Of a stretch of DNA of 64,000 nt, positions 55,005 through 64,000 are shown in pieces. The stretch is from Orientallactaga sibirica (taxonomy: Eukaryota; Chordata; Mammalia; Rodentia; Dipodidae). The translations under genes were made by a program, and so were the position numbers. Below the pieces are notes generated by a model. It saw only the letters and a program-made list of their open reading frames with translations. It ran no database searches and was not told where the DNA came from. Numbering within the stretch: position 1 is the first letter of the stretch; the number at the start of each line of letters is the position of its first letter. Where the stretch lies: contig JAEOAD010000005.1 in NCBI GenBank assembly GCA_036365145.1, positions 6,801,001-6,865,000 of the forward strand, in the 5' to 3' direction.

Positions 55005-55795
55005 TTCTACTAAAAAATAACACATGCACACATATATGCCATTTCTCTTCTTGTTTGTTTTTTTTTTTCTTCTCCAATGACCATTCTCAGATGGCATACA
55101 TTTGGGGGGGGGGGACATTCTATAGGTCTGGTAGAGGTTTTTGTGCCTCAGAGTTCTTCCATTTCTTGTGATGATATGGATTTCTTTGAGGGATGCTGTC
55201 AAGTCTCTAAGAGAGATATTGTCGTAAGTCCTATGTGCTTGCCCGTGGGTAAGTGGGACCAACTGAGGTAAAGACTACCCTTGCTAGGGGATGCTAGGCA
55301 GCAAGACAGAGAATAAAGGCCCTCTGCAAGCATCTCTTTTTCAGGTGGCATTTGACGTATACAAATGTCAACAAGACAGATTGCTCTGAGACAAATGGCA
55401 TGATCAGTGGTCTGCAATACCCTGGTAGATAAAGAATTTAAGATTACCAGTTCTGTTCTCTGAATGTGAATCCAAAAAAATAAAAACAGAAAACTTTCAA
55501 AAAATTTAAAAGACAGATTTCAAGCACTATAATGGAAAATCCCCAAGCTGCTCGTAACTCATTGTCAAACACTGGCCTTGCACTGCTAGATTTTAGAGTA
55601 GGATTTTGAAAGGCTCCAGAATTTTAAAGTCTTCTACTGTGAATACAAACAAAGGAAATGTATGCTGGCCAAATTTGGTTTAGAAAACAAGAAAATGACC
55701 ATTAAATCTTTACTGTTAAGGGATATGTTTTGTTTTGTTAAAAATTTACAAATTATAACCAAATTTAAAACCATAATAGGTGAATATACTGACCC
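55005..55795. other. Unique block
   Basis: Contains a G9 run at 55104-55112; otherwise nothing recognised. Confidence 0.4.
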
Positions 55796-56939
55796 ATAGA
55801 ATTCCTGGTGCTTCTAAAAAGCTTTGCACAGACAAACGTGCCATAAGCAGAGCCAATAGATTATCCATAGAATGGGAGAAAATTTTCACCAGCTACACCA
55901 CTGACAGAGGTCTAATATCTATAATCTACAAAAAACTCAAAAAAAAAAAAAAACTAAACAATAAAAAAGCAAACAATTCACTAAAAAATTTTGGCTCTGG
56001 CCTGTAACCCCCAGTACCAGCAATCAGTGTAACCCACATTGATCTGTTCACTCGAGAGACCTGTGAGGTCCCCCAAACAAGACAGACTTCTGACACATCA
56101 CTTAAATACCTGCCTGAGGTAAAAGGCAAGAGCCTATTGCCGAAGGCACCATATGCTGCCAGCACAGCACACAGAGAGACCTGGCCAGAATCTGGAAGAG
56201 AGCCTGTCTAGTGCTAGAAAGAGCCAGATGAGCTATTGGGGGAATGTGGTCCACACCAGTGTGAGCAAGCGGGCATCTGAGCTACTCAGAAGCAACAAAC
56301 CTGACAAGAAGTACACAGCAGTGCAAGGGTAGCACACAGCCTCACTGGGTAACGATGGGTGACTCAGTGGAAAGGAACCCATATCTGGAATTGGGAACCA
56401 GGTCTGAATCCTGTGGAGACAAAGATTATGCTCTCCAGTGTCAAGCTCCCTCTGGTCTTTGGCTAAAGGAGGGGGTCACATCCATCAAAATCTCCCTAAA
56501 TCAATAATGTTTATCCTATTTAATCTATTCTAACTTCACTCTCCTTTGGAGAATCTGTTTGCCTGTTTCAGAAAGTAGCTAGATCAGAGGAGATAAACCA
56601 CCCTTCACATCCCAGTCAAGGCCCAGGCAAAACCCCAGAGGAACTGGGGAGATGAGCAAGAGCACTGCTTCCATGGTGAGCCTGACAAGCGGTGTCGGGG
56701 CGGAGGAGACAGACCCTGAGGACACTCAGCACCTGCCAAAGCAGAGATCCCGAGGCTCCTAAGAGCTCATCACTGAAGTAGACTTAAAACTCACCCACCA
56801 CGGCTCAGGGAATTTTTCGCAAGAGGGAGGGGAAAGATTGTAGGAGGCACAGGGACGGGTCGCATTGCCCTCCCCATAAGTGACTGCTGCTCCCACAATG
56901 CCTAACCCACAACCCCACGGGGAATACCAGCAATCCTAC

Positions 56940-57325
56940 TGTAGCAGACAGCTTCAGGTTCGCTGAGATGAACTTCCAGACCAGGCACAGTTATGGAGGA
57001 AGGGATATTACTTATTGAAGCTTACAGATCCAGAGGAATTTCCATAACAGCAGAAGAAGCTGGCCTTTCTTCACAGGACCAGGCAAGAGAGCAAAGCCAA
57101 CCAGCCACCATAGCACACAGCAGAACTACAGCCAAAAGGTCACACAGCACACTTCAGGAACTCCTGCTAGGCACATTTGCATATCTTTACAATGGAATCT
57201 CAAACCATCATCACACCTTAAGACCGGCCCCCAGTGACCTTGCCTCTAGCAAGGTGATTGCAGATGCAAACTATAAAGTAATAAAACATTGAATATATTG
57301 GGGGACATATATTCAAACTACCACA
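56940..57325 (-). repeat. 3' LTR of the LTR element (left end)
   Basis: 386 bp, TG..CA ends, sense strand minus; nearly identical to the LTR at 58553-58939. It also has AATAAG at the poly(A) signal position. Confidence 0.93.
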
Positions 57326-58552
57326 TTCCGCCCCTGGCCCCCAATATATTTAGCTCCTGGCCCCCAATAGATTTATAACTATCACACATTGTAAATTGTA
57401 CTCAGTCCAATTTCAAAGGTTCTCACAGTCTTGATCAACTTAAGATAGTGAGTCCTATAAAATCAAACAAGTTAAATACTTTCAACATGTAAAGGCACAG
57501 AGTAAACATTTTTAACTGGTAAAAAGCAAAGAGAGACTAGAATAATGCAAACTCAACTATCATCAGCCGTCATCAAACTTCTGCAGTTCAAGTTCAATAT
57601 AACCAGAGACTGACAGTCTCCAGTTTTCCAATTCCGCCCCTCCAGCTGGGCAGAGTCGCCAAGGAAAACTTTCATCCCATGCCAACACTGCACTCCATGG
57701 TAGCCCTTTTGCACAGTCCTGGAATATCCAAAACATCTTCAGGTCTCCATGCAAACCACCGTGCATCTTCCAAAGGCTCTTGCAGCCTATTCCTGAGGGT
57801 CTTCATGCCCTGCCTCATGCTGCATCTCAGCAGCGGCTCCTGGAACCGTGTGCAATTCATGACCACTCCATGCATTTTTCGTGCTTCCAAAACTAATACC
57901 AGGTGTGCAGGACACAGCCATATTCTTAATCCAGGGACAAAATAAACCATAGCCTTGAAAAGCAGGTTCCTTCTCCAGTCAACTCTTTCCAAAGAGTTTG
58001 CATTTCTAACAGTCTTTCCTCAGGCATCCTCTCCATTGTTTTAATGTAAATCAAGTCGGGCCACCTTCCTTCCACCTTCCTTCCACCTTCCTTAAGATTG
58101 CTAATGTGTTTGACAATAGCAGCTAAACCAGTCTCAGTGCCTCTACTTTTAACTTGCTTCAGGTTTTCCAACTTAAATCTTAAAATCTCAGTCCGATATC
58201 TTCAGCCAAGCACATCAGTCCATTACAAATTTAAGTTTGATCAAACTTTCTGGGCCTGGATAGCAGAACATAGCCATCCCTTATGCCAGTAGCCCAGTTC
58301 CAACAAAGTCCTCTGCAGTCTTTCCTTCCCCTTAGAAAGCTCATAAGCCAAGCCTCGAAGTTCAATACAGTCTGCACTTAGCATTCTCAAACTCTCATCA
58401 GAATAGTCCATAAAACTTGGCTTACCACTCCAGAAGGCATCTTCAGTTGCAAGCACCAAGTCCATGCCCATTCCTCCAAAACAAAGGTTCCAAAAGCCAA
58501 ATATCCACACGGTCAGATTCATCTCACCCCACACTCCTCGGTACCACTTTAC
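57326..58552 (-). other. Internal region of the LTR element
   Basis: 1,227 bp between the LTRs. Short minus-strand frames of 97 (58241-58534), 81 (57926-58171), 106 (57672-57992) and 67 codons overlap in different phases. The first starts 19 bp inside the internal region, but no retroviral domain is recognisable. A TTCC-containing triplication (CTTCCTTCCAC, 58065-58092) is present. Confidence 0.7.
58529..58546 (-). other. Primer-binding site, tRNA-Leu-like
   Basis: Minus-strand TGGTACCGAGGAGTGTGG begins 6 bp after the 5' LTR. It resembles the complement of the tRNA-Leu(UAA) 3' end, with small insertions. Use of tRNA-Leu is the hallmark of ERVL-related elements; the match is from memory. Confidence 0.6.
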
Positions 58553-58939
58553 TGTAGCAGACAGCTTCAGGTTCGCTGAGATGAACTTCCAGACCAGGCA
58601 CAGTTATGGAGGAAGGGATATTACTTATTGAAGCTTACAGATCCAGAGGAATTTCCATAACAGCAGAAGAAGCTGGCCTTTCTTCACAGGACCAGGCAAG
58701 AGAGCAAAGCCAACCAGCCACCATAGCACACAGCAGAACTACAGCCAAAAAGGTCACACAGCACACTTCAGGAACTCCTGCTAGGCACATTTGCATATCT
58801 TTACAATGGAATCTCAAACCATCATCACACCTTAAGACCGGCCCCCAGTGACCTTGCCTCTAGCAAGGTGATTGCAGATGCAAACTATAAAGTAATAAAA
58901 CATTGAATATATTGGGGGACATATATTCAAACTACCACA
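58553..58939 (-). repeat. 5' LTR of the LTR element (right end)
   Basis: 387 bp, TG..CA ends, minus orientation ('TGTGGTAGTTTGAATATATG' start). Compared by eye with the other LTR I find one difference, an extra A in an A run. The poly(A) signal position reads AATAAG on the sense strand. Confidence 0.93.
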
Positions 58940-59066
58940 CCTACTGAGAAGAGTCCAGTGGAATGGGCCAGGGAAGAGGAAAAGGACGGTACCAACATGT
59001 GATGCATCGATCCTACGTTCTTAATTTGTAAAAAAATTAAATAAATAAAAAGAATTCCTGGTGCTT

Positions 59067-59819
59067 TATAGATATCTAAGAACTGATGACATTTCAGTGT
59101 TCAACTACACACCTAATCAGACAGCGTGTAGATAACATATGCCTTTCCTGATTTTTGTGAGACCAAATTGAAAGCCTCTCCCTTTGCACTTAGCCAATTT
59201 CAGAGCCCATTTGGATGAAAACCGGAATACTAAGTCATTTCCCCCGATCATTGTCTCGCTGGGCTGGAAGCCTGTGCTAGGTGCAGATTTGCTCGCTTCG
59301 CATCCCCAGCCCCGCTCCAGGGAAGCTGCTGTCTTTTCCCCGCCGTCTTCACGGTGAGGAGAGCAAGAGCTCCTTGCCATCCACACGCAAATGCAGGATC
59401 TGAGGAGAAGCAACCTTTTCTTTCCAGGTTCAGAGTGATCAAGTCTCTTTAGCAATTATACAGGACACTACAATGGGAAATGCAAAAATCTGGGGACCTA
59501 CTGAAACTTAATGACTCCCCTTATTTACTCAAGATCTCTTCTTAGCAGCCTGGTCCCTGCCTTAATTCATGGCTAATAGAGGTCAGAGTCAGGGCTAATA
59601 GCCTGCAGTTCAACATTCATTAAGTCATTCACTGATCATTAAAACATCCTGACACAGCGTTGCCTTGAAGTTTTAACAGCACCAATGTATGGAGGATTGC
59701 TATTCGCCAGCACTAATAACATTCTTTTATGACAGCAAGGAAACGTGTGCATCCCCAAACTAAAATTAGTCTTGATCCCCACTTCTGTGCTCTCAGTGCG
59801 AAAGTTAAAATTTAAAGAC
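59067..59819. other. Unique block
   Basis: A 112-codon minus-strand frame at 59117-59455 lies here in a GC-moderate stretch. I see no homology or exon structure, so no gene is called. Confidence 0.4.
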
Positions 59820-59827
59820 AACTTTCA

Positions 59828-60034
59828 GAGTTGGAGAGATGCCTTAGCGGTTAAGGCACTTGCCTGCAAAGCCAAAGGACCCAGGTTTGGTTCCCACGAT
59901 CCACATAAAGCCACCTGCCCAAGGTGGCACATGCATCTGGAGTTCGTTTGCAGCAGCTCGAGGCCCTTGTGGGCCTAGTCTTTCTCTCTTTCGCTCTTTC
60001 TCTCAAATAAATAAAATATTCAGAAAATAAAGAA
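59828..60034 (+). repeat. B2-type SINE, short form
   Basis: Exact short duplication AACTTTCA at 59820-59827 and 60035-60042. Head 'GGAGAGATGCCTTAGCGGTTA', B box 'GGTTTGGTTCC'. Confidence 0.93.
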
Positions 60035-60044
60035 AACTTTCATA

Positions 60045-60695
60045 AAGGCAAGATTGTGTCCATCAGAACTCTCATGGCCATCAAAACCCGAGGTGGAAGG
60101 CCATGGTCTTTGGGATCAGCCAGGACACCAGGTGATTACAGAGCCTGCCTTGGGGCTGGCCTGGAAGATTCCTCTGGTCAACATAAATCTTGCTCTTTCA
60201 GAAGCCTCTAATCATAGCTGTTTGCTATGATAAAATGGTCCTGGACTGAAGCAAAGTTGTGAACATAACCGTGATCTAGTCATTTGAACAACACAAGACT
60301 AGATAAGCTAAGGATGACCAAAGGAACTATATGCACAATTAGCGTGGGTCTCCAGTACACTGCTGAGTTGATATGTATACCTGCATAACTTCAGAATTAT
60401 ATAAAAATACTATCCACTGTCTCTTAATACACATCCAAGTTTGTAAATATTGCTTAAAAGACTGGAGGATCCACACTCAATAATGGTTACCTCTAAGTTG
60501 GAGTGGGAGGCACAAGCAATGGAGGAAATGAGGGTGATCGTTTTGATAGCTCTAGATAACTTATTGTGACACTGTGTGAAATAACCAATGTGGAAACTTT
60601 TGTTGTGTTTCTGAGAAAATAGAAATAAACTGAATCTAATCCTAACGTTACCTAAGAAAACCACAAATTGAGTGCATATTGTGAAATAAGTGACC
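60045..60695. other. No recognised feature
   Basis: Unique-looking or old L1 flank. Confidence 0.35.
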
Positions 60696-60909
60696 TATAC
60701 GCTTCAAAAATGTTAAGGTCATGAAGGAACAAGGGTTGTCAAGGCACTAACCATAGAGATGGAACAGTTAGATGTAATGCATGCTCCCACATTGTATTTG
60801 GAGCCAGGATGGTATTGTATATATGTAAGTAGAAGAAGAGAGTAATGGGGTGAAAAGGCCTAAGTGAGGTCAGGGGAAGAGATTGAATAAAGGAAAGGTG
60901 GAGGGAGGG

Positions 60910-61302
60910 TGTGGTAGTTTGAATATATGTCCCCCAATATATTCAGTGTTTTACTAGTTATAGTTTGCATCTGCAATCACCTTGCTAGAGGCAATGTCAC
61001 TGGGGGCCGGTCTTAAGGTGTTAATGGTGTGGGTTTGAGATTCCATTGTAAAGATATGCAAATGTGCCTAGCAGGAGTTCCTGAAGTGTGCTGTGTGACC
61101 TTTTGGCTGTAGTTTTGCTTAGTGTGCTGTGTAGCTGGCGGTTTGGCTTTGCTCTCTTGACTGGTCCTGTGAAGACAGGCCACTTCTCCTGCCATTATGG
61201 AACTTCTCCTGGATCTGTAAGCTTCAATAAACAATATCCCTTCCTCCATAACTGTGCCTGGCCTGGAAGTTCATCTCAGCGAACCTGAAGCTGTCTGCTA
61301 CA
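60910..61302 (+). mobile_element. Solo LTR of the same family as 56940-58939
   Basis: 393 bp, TG..CA, with exact 5-bp duplication GAGGG at 60905-60909 and 61303-61307. Opposite in orientation to the complete element 2 kb away and more diverged from it than its two LTRs are from each other. It carries a standard AATAAA at 61226-61231. Confidence 0.93.
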
Positions 61303-62140
61303 GAGGGCTAATCAAAACCTAAGAGGATATAAATAAGTCATATGGAAACCTACTTTTTTGGACAATGGAACACTCAGAAGCCATAGATTGTTACTAGAAA
61401 ATTTTCAGTGCCAGGGTGGGATACCTTCCAGTGAGTTGTTGGCCAGGGAGGTCACAGATACCCCCAAGACATTATAGGCCATTGCCAAGGCCCTTGGTTT
61501 CCCACCAGGAATAGATGGTAAGACCCTATTGCTGAAGACTTCACATACTTGGGCTGCAAGGCCACTGAGAAATCCTGCTGGAGCTGAACTGAAAGCCTCC
61601 TCCATGTGGACCAGCTGACAGGAAGCTGGAAAAAGCCAAACTGCATGCAGTTCAATGGGAGAGAGAGAAATCACCAGTGAAGATACTCAACAATGGACAC
61701 TGCAAGCTTTAAATTTGGTCATCCAGGCCAAATGAGCCAATGGGTGCAATAGTGGCATGTCTGTTATGGGGGAAACCAGCTGCTCTCTAATTGGACTGGA
61801 GGCCCACTCCATGGGAGGGAATACATGCCTGATACTGAAAACCTACAACAGGGCCTAGGGGCATAATGTCTGCTGGTGTCTGGCTAAATGTATATACTAT
61901 GCTCACCAAACTGCCCAGTAAGCACTTCTCTTAATGTCCATACCTATATATTAATGCTACTCTCACTTTTGGTTTGAGAAGCTTCTCTTTTCAGATGGCG
62001 GTGATGTTAGGATGATTCAGAAGGCACCATGGTGCTGAGAACGAGTGACAGAGGAGTGCTCAGCACTGAAATATCTCTAACACACCTTTCAAGGCTCAGT
62101 GCCCATTGAGGAAGAGGGGGCAGAAAGAATGTAAGAGCCA

Positions 62141-62386
62141 GGCTGGAGAGATGGCTTGGAGGTTAAGGCGCCTTCCTGCCAAGCATAAGAACGCCGGTTC
62201 CAATCTCCAGGTCCCAAGTTTAGACAGGTGCAAAAAGTGACACAAGGGCGCAATGCTGCACTTGCCCACAAGGGAGTGCACACGTCTGGAGTTCATTCAC
62301 AGCGGCTGAGAGGCTGTGGTGTGCCGATTCTCTCTCTGTCTCTCTCTCTCGCTCACTAGCTCTCTATCTCTCTCAAATAAAAAAAA
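62141..62386 (+). repeat. B2-type SINE, long form, inside L1
   Basis: Exact 17-bp target-site duplication AAAGAATGTAAGAGCCA at 62124-62140 and 62387-62403. The CTCF-like word is mutated (CCACAAGGGAGTGC at 62265-62278). Confidence 0.96.
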
Positions 62387-62869
62387 AAAGAATGTAAGAG
62401 CCAAAGGAAGGGTAGGACTCCTTACAACGTGCTCCTCTGGACACAAAGTGGCCTGGATATCCATGACCTCGCAGTGCCTGACACTACCTACACAAGACAA
62501 TCATAATAGGAGGAAAAGATCATGACATCAAAATGAAAAGAGAGACTGATTGAGAGGGGGAGGGGATATGATGGAAAGCGGAGTTTCAAAAGGAAGGGGA
62601 AGGAAGGGACGTACCATGGGTAATTGTCTACAATTAAGGAAATTGTCAATAAAAAAATAAAATAAATAAAAATTAAAAAAAAAAAAAAAAAAAAACGAAA
62701 ACAGCTCTAAATGGCATTATTGAAACAGTGACAAATGTTGAAAGAATACTGACTGAGATCGTGGTATTATGTCAACATGAAAGCTCCTGGCTTATTTTTA
62801 TTCCTTTTTGTATGTGTACATATGTGTGTTCATATATATGTGGTTGAACATGTGCTCGTGGATATGCCT

Positions 62870-62912
62870 GCACGTGTGTGTGTGTGTGTACACACGTGTG
62901 TGTGTGTGTGTG
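62870..62912. repeat. (GT)n microsatellite, interrupted
   Basis: Two GT runs separated by ACACAC. Confidence 0.95.
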
Positions 62913-63145
62913 CATGTGGAGACCAGAGGACAACCTCAGGGGTCATCCTTAGGAATTCTACTTACTTCCTTTGAGACAGGGTCTTTTGTTGTCTGGAACT
63001 CACCAGTTAGGCTACACTGGCTTGTCAGTGAGCTCTGGGGGTCCTCTGGTCTCTGCCTTCCCAGCACTAAAAGTAGAGAGGCTTCTACATCTGGCATTTT
63101 ATGTAGGTTCTGGAGAAAGAACTCAGGACCTCCTCAGCCCAGAAT
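62913..63145 (-). repeat. B4-type composite SINE
   Basis: The plus strand shows 'GTGGAGACCAGAGGACAACC', 'TTTGAGACAGGGTCTTTTG', 'TAGGCTACACTGGCTTG', 'CTCTGCCTTCCCAGCACTAA' and 'TAGGTTCTGGAGAAAGAACTC', the reverse complement of a rodent B4 element (B1-like part fused to a tRNA-like part). The tRNA-like head is cut short. Confidence 0.75.
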
Positions 63146-63335
63146 TCCTGATTTTATAGAATTGGAATTTTCTTGCTCCTAAGTAGCACACATGAAGTTT
63201 TTAGGCATAAGCTAAGACTAGATTTTATCTCCAATCATTCAATGTTTTAGGAAATAGAGAGAGAGTGAGGATTTTAAATTGTTCAGGCTACAAGCTAGAG
63301 TTCAGTTAAGAGCTGACGTAGTCAAGAATCAGAAA

Positions 63336-63594
63336 CAGGGCTGGAGAGATGGCTTAGCGGTTAAGGCACCTGCCTGTGATGCCTAAGGACACCTATTCAC
63401 ATCTCCAGTTCCCACATTTAGCCAGACGCAAAGGTGACACAAGTGCAAAATGTCACACATGCACACGAGGGGGCGCACACATCTGGAGTTCATTCACAGT
63501 GGCTGAAAGGCCCTGGTGTGCCCATTCTCTCTCTACCTCTTCCTCTCAGTCTCTCTGTCTCTCTCTCAAAATAAAAAAAAAAAAAAGAAAGAAA
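63336..63594 (+). repeat. B2-type SINE, long form
   Basis: Exact duplication AAGAATCAGAAA at 63324-63335 and 63595-63606. CTCF-like word ACACGAGGGGGCGC at 63463-63476. Poly(A)-rich tail with GAAA units. Confidence 0.95.
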
Positions 63595-63728
63595 AAGAAT
63601 CAGAAATATACTCGGCCGGCTGGAAACCCAGGACATCTACGTTTCAGTCTTGGGGTAGGCTTTTCTTCTCTGGGAACTCTTAAGTCTTCACTCCATAGAT
63701 GAGGCTACCTGCATTGCAGAAGAATTTA

Positions 63729-64000
63729 TGGTTTGGATATAAAGTATTTCCCAAAAGACTCATGTTCTGAAGACTTGGTCCCCAGCTAGAAATGTTATTG
63801 AAAGGTAATTGGTAACTGGATCATAAGGGTATTAACTTCCATCCATTGATGAATTCCTGGCTGACCAGTCTCCTAAGAGGTGGGGTCTATGCCACTAAGG
63901 GTATCCCCAGCCTTATGTCCTTGTCTTTTTGATTCCTGTGTATCATGGGGTAAGCGGTCTCCTTTGCCACACACACCACAATCTTCTCCATCACCATAGG
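63729..64000 (+). mobile_element. MLT/MST-type MaLR LTR, cut by the window end
   Basis: 'TATGGTTTGGATATAAAG', 'CCCAAAAGACTCATGTTCTG', 'GACTTGGTCCCCAGCTAG', 'AACTGGATCATAAGGG', 'CCATTGATGAATTCC' follow the 5' order of mammalian MLT1/MST LTRs. The 3' end is outside the window. Confidence 0.75.

Larger units (their letters stand above)
56940..58939 (-). mobile_element. Complete non-autonomous LTR retroelement (ERVL/MaLR-like)
   Basis: Two LTRs (56940-57325 and 58553-58939) enclose 1,227 bp and are flanked by an exact 5-bp duplication CCTAC (56935-56939 and 58940-58944). On the minus strand a tRNA-Leu-like primer-binding site (58529-58546) follows the 5' LTR, and a purine-rich tract precedes the 3' LTR (57326-57345). 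The internal region has only short overlapping frames (up to 106 codons), so no gag, protease, polymerase or envelope is intact; it must have been mobilised in trans. It sits inside the L1 3'UTR and is therefore younger than that L1. Confidence 0.92.
55814..59050 (+). mobile_element. L1, 5'-truncated, interrupted by an LTR element
   Basis: Exact 16-bp target-site duplication AGAATTCCTGGTGCTT at 55798-55813 and 59051-59066. It opens in late ORF2 (frame AKSRANRLSIEWEKIFTSYT-like, 55830-55935), and an A run at 55940-55953 is followed by a jump into the 3'UTR ('TTTTGGCTCTGGCCTGTAAC'), so the end of ORF2 is deleted. The 3'UTR runs to the A-rich tail 'TTAAATAAATAAAAAG'. Without the LTR element (2,000 bp plus a 5-bp duplication) the L1 is about 1.23 kb and could not encode reverse transcriptase. 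Confidence 0.9.
60700..62695 (+). mobile_element. L1 3' region with two nested insertions
   Basis: L1 3'UTR landmarks in order: 'GGAGCCAGGATGGTATTG', GA-rich run, (solo LTR 60910-61302), 'AGAAGCCATAGATTG', 'CCCAAGACATTATAGGCC', 'GCATGCAGTTCAATGGGAG', 'GGCCAAATGAGCCAATGGG', 'ATTGGACTGGAGGCCCACTC', 'GATTCAGAAGGCACCATGG', (SINE 62141-62386), 'GACCTCGCAGTGCCTGAC', GA-rich run, and 'GGAAATTGTCAATAAAAAAA' with poly(A) ending at 62695. No ORF2 left in the window. Confidence 0.82.

Noticed and set aside
57672..58534. Overlapping 97-, 81- and 106-codon minus-strand frames as possible retroviral proteins
   Set aside because: They lie in the internal region of a non-autonomous LTR element, overlap in different phases and show no gag, protease, polymerase or envelope motif.
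56940..61302. Three LTR copies as one large provirus
   Set aside because: The third LTR is in the opposite orientation, has its own exact GAGGG duplication and sits in a different L1; it is an independent solo LTR.
1..64000. CRISPR array, bacterial operon or prophage
   Set aside because: Repeat content (B1, B2-type, L1, MaLR) is that of a rodent nuclear genome; the tandem arrays have no spacer structure and no prokaryotic genes occur.

Overview
The window is nuclear DNA from a rodent, most likely a dipodoid (jerboa-like) species. I base this on the repeats. There are dozens of tRNA-derived SINEs of one B2-like type, opening close to GGCTGGAGAGATGGCTTAGC, with a B box near GGTTCGATTCC, a CT-rich stretch and an AATAAATAAA tail. 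They occur beside B1 (7SL-derived) SINEs whose body carries rodent-specific wording, and beside rodent L1, MaLR/ERVL, B4 and ID-like elements. The genus assignment is from memory of these consensus sequences and is an inference.

I found no protein-coding gene, intact exon or functional structural RNA gene. Every open frame in either direction is short. Those that are not random fall in repeats: a 27-bp minisatellite gives a 161-residue frame, and CA/GT tracts and SINE bodies give others. The window reads as intergenic or deep intronic DNA. The only gene-like RNA remnant is a decayed tRNA-Glu copy at 49853-49924 (minus).

Layout. 0-8 kb: B1, ID-like and B2-type SINEs, microsatellites, L1 3' ends and an intra-SINE minisatellite. 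8-13 kb: mostly unique AT-rich sequence. 13-20.5 kb: SINEs, a locally duplicated SINE with its flank, and three MaLR-type LTRs. 20.9-21.3 kb: an L1 insertion with a 5' inversion. 22-31 kb: L1 ends, B4, nested B2/B1, an MT-like LTR and a weakly understood GC-richer block with an internal paralogous pair. 31-38.6 kb: L1 3' regions, SINEs and a retroviral LTR with four CCAAT boxes. 39-44 kb: an ancient mammalian repeat, B1s, a CA-rich satellite-like block and an ORR1-like LTR. 44-55 kb: dense SINEs, MLT1-like remnants, the tRNA-Glu pseudogene, a 23-bp minisatellite and a SINE pair sharing one target-site duplication. 55.8-62.7 kb: two L1 3' regions, one interrupted by a nearly intact 2.0-kb non-autonomous LTR element and the other by a solo LTR of the same family in opposite orientation plus a long-form SINE. 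62.7-64 kb: GT repeat, B4, SINE and an LTR cut by the window edge.

The sequence is best read as nested retrotransposition. Many insertions can be dated relative to each other from exact target-site duplications (TSDs). Two SINE forms are separable: a short form, and a long form with about 30 extra bases that include a CTCF-like word (CCACAAGGGGGCGC). I saw no sign of a new multi-gene system; the points worth checking concern repeat biology.
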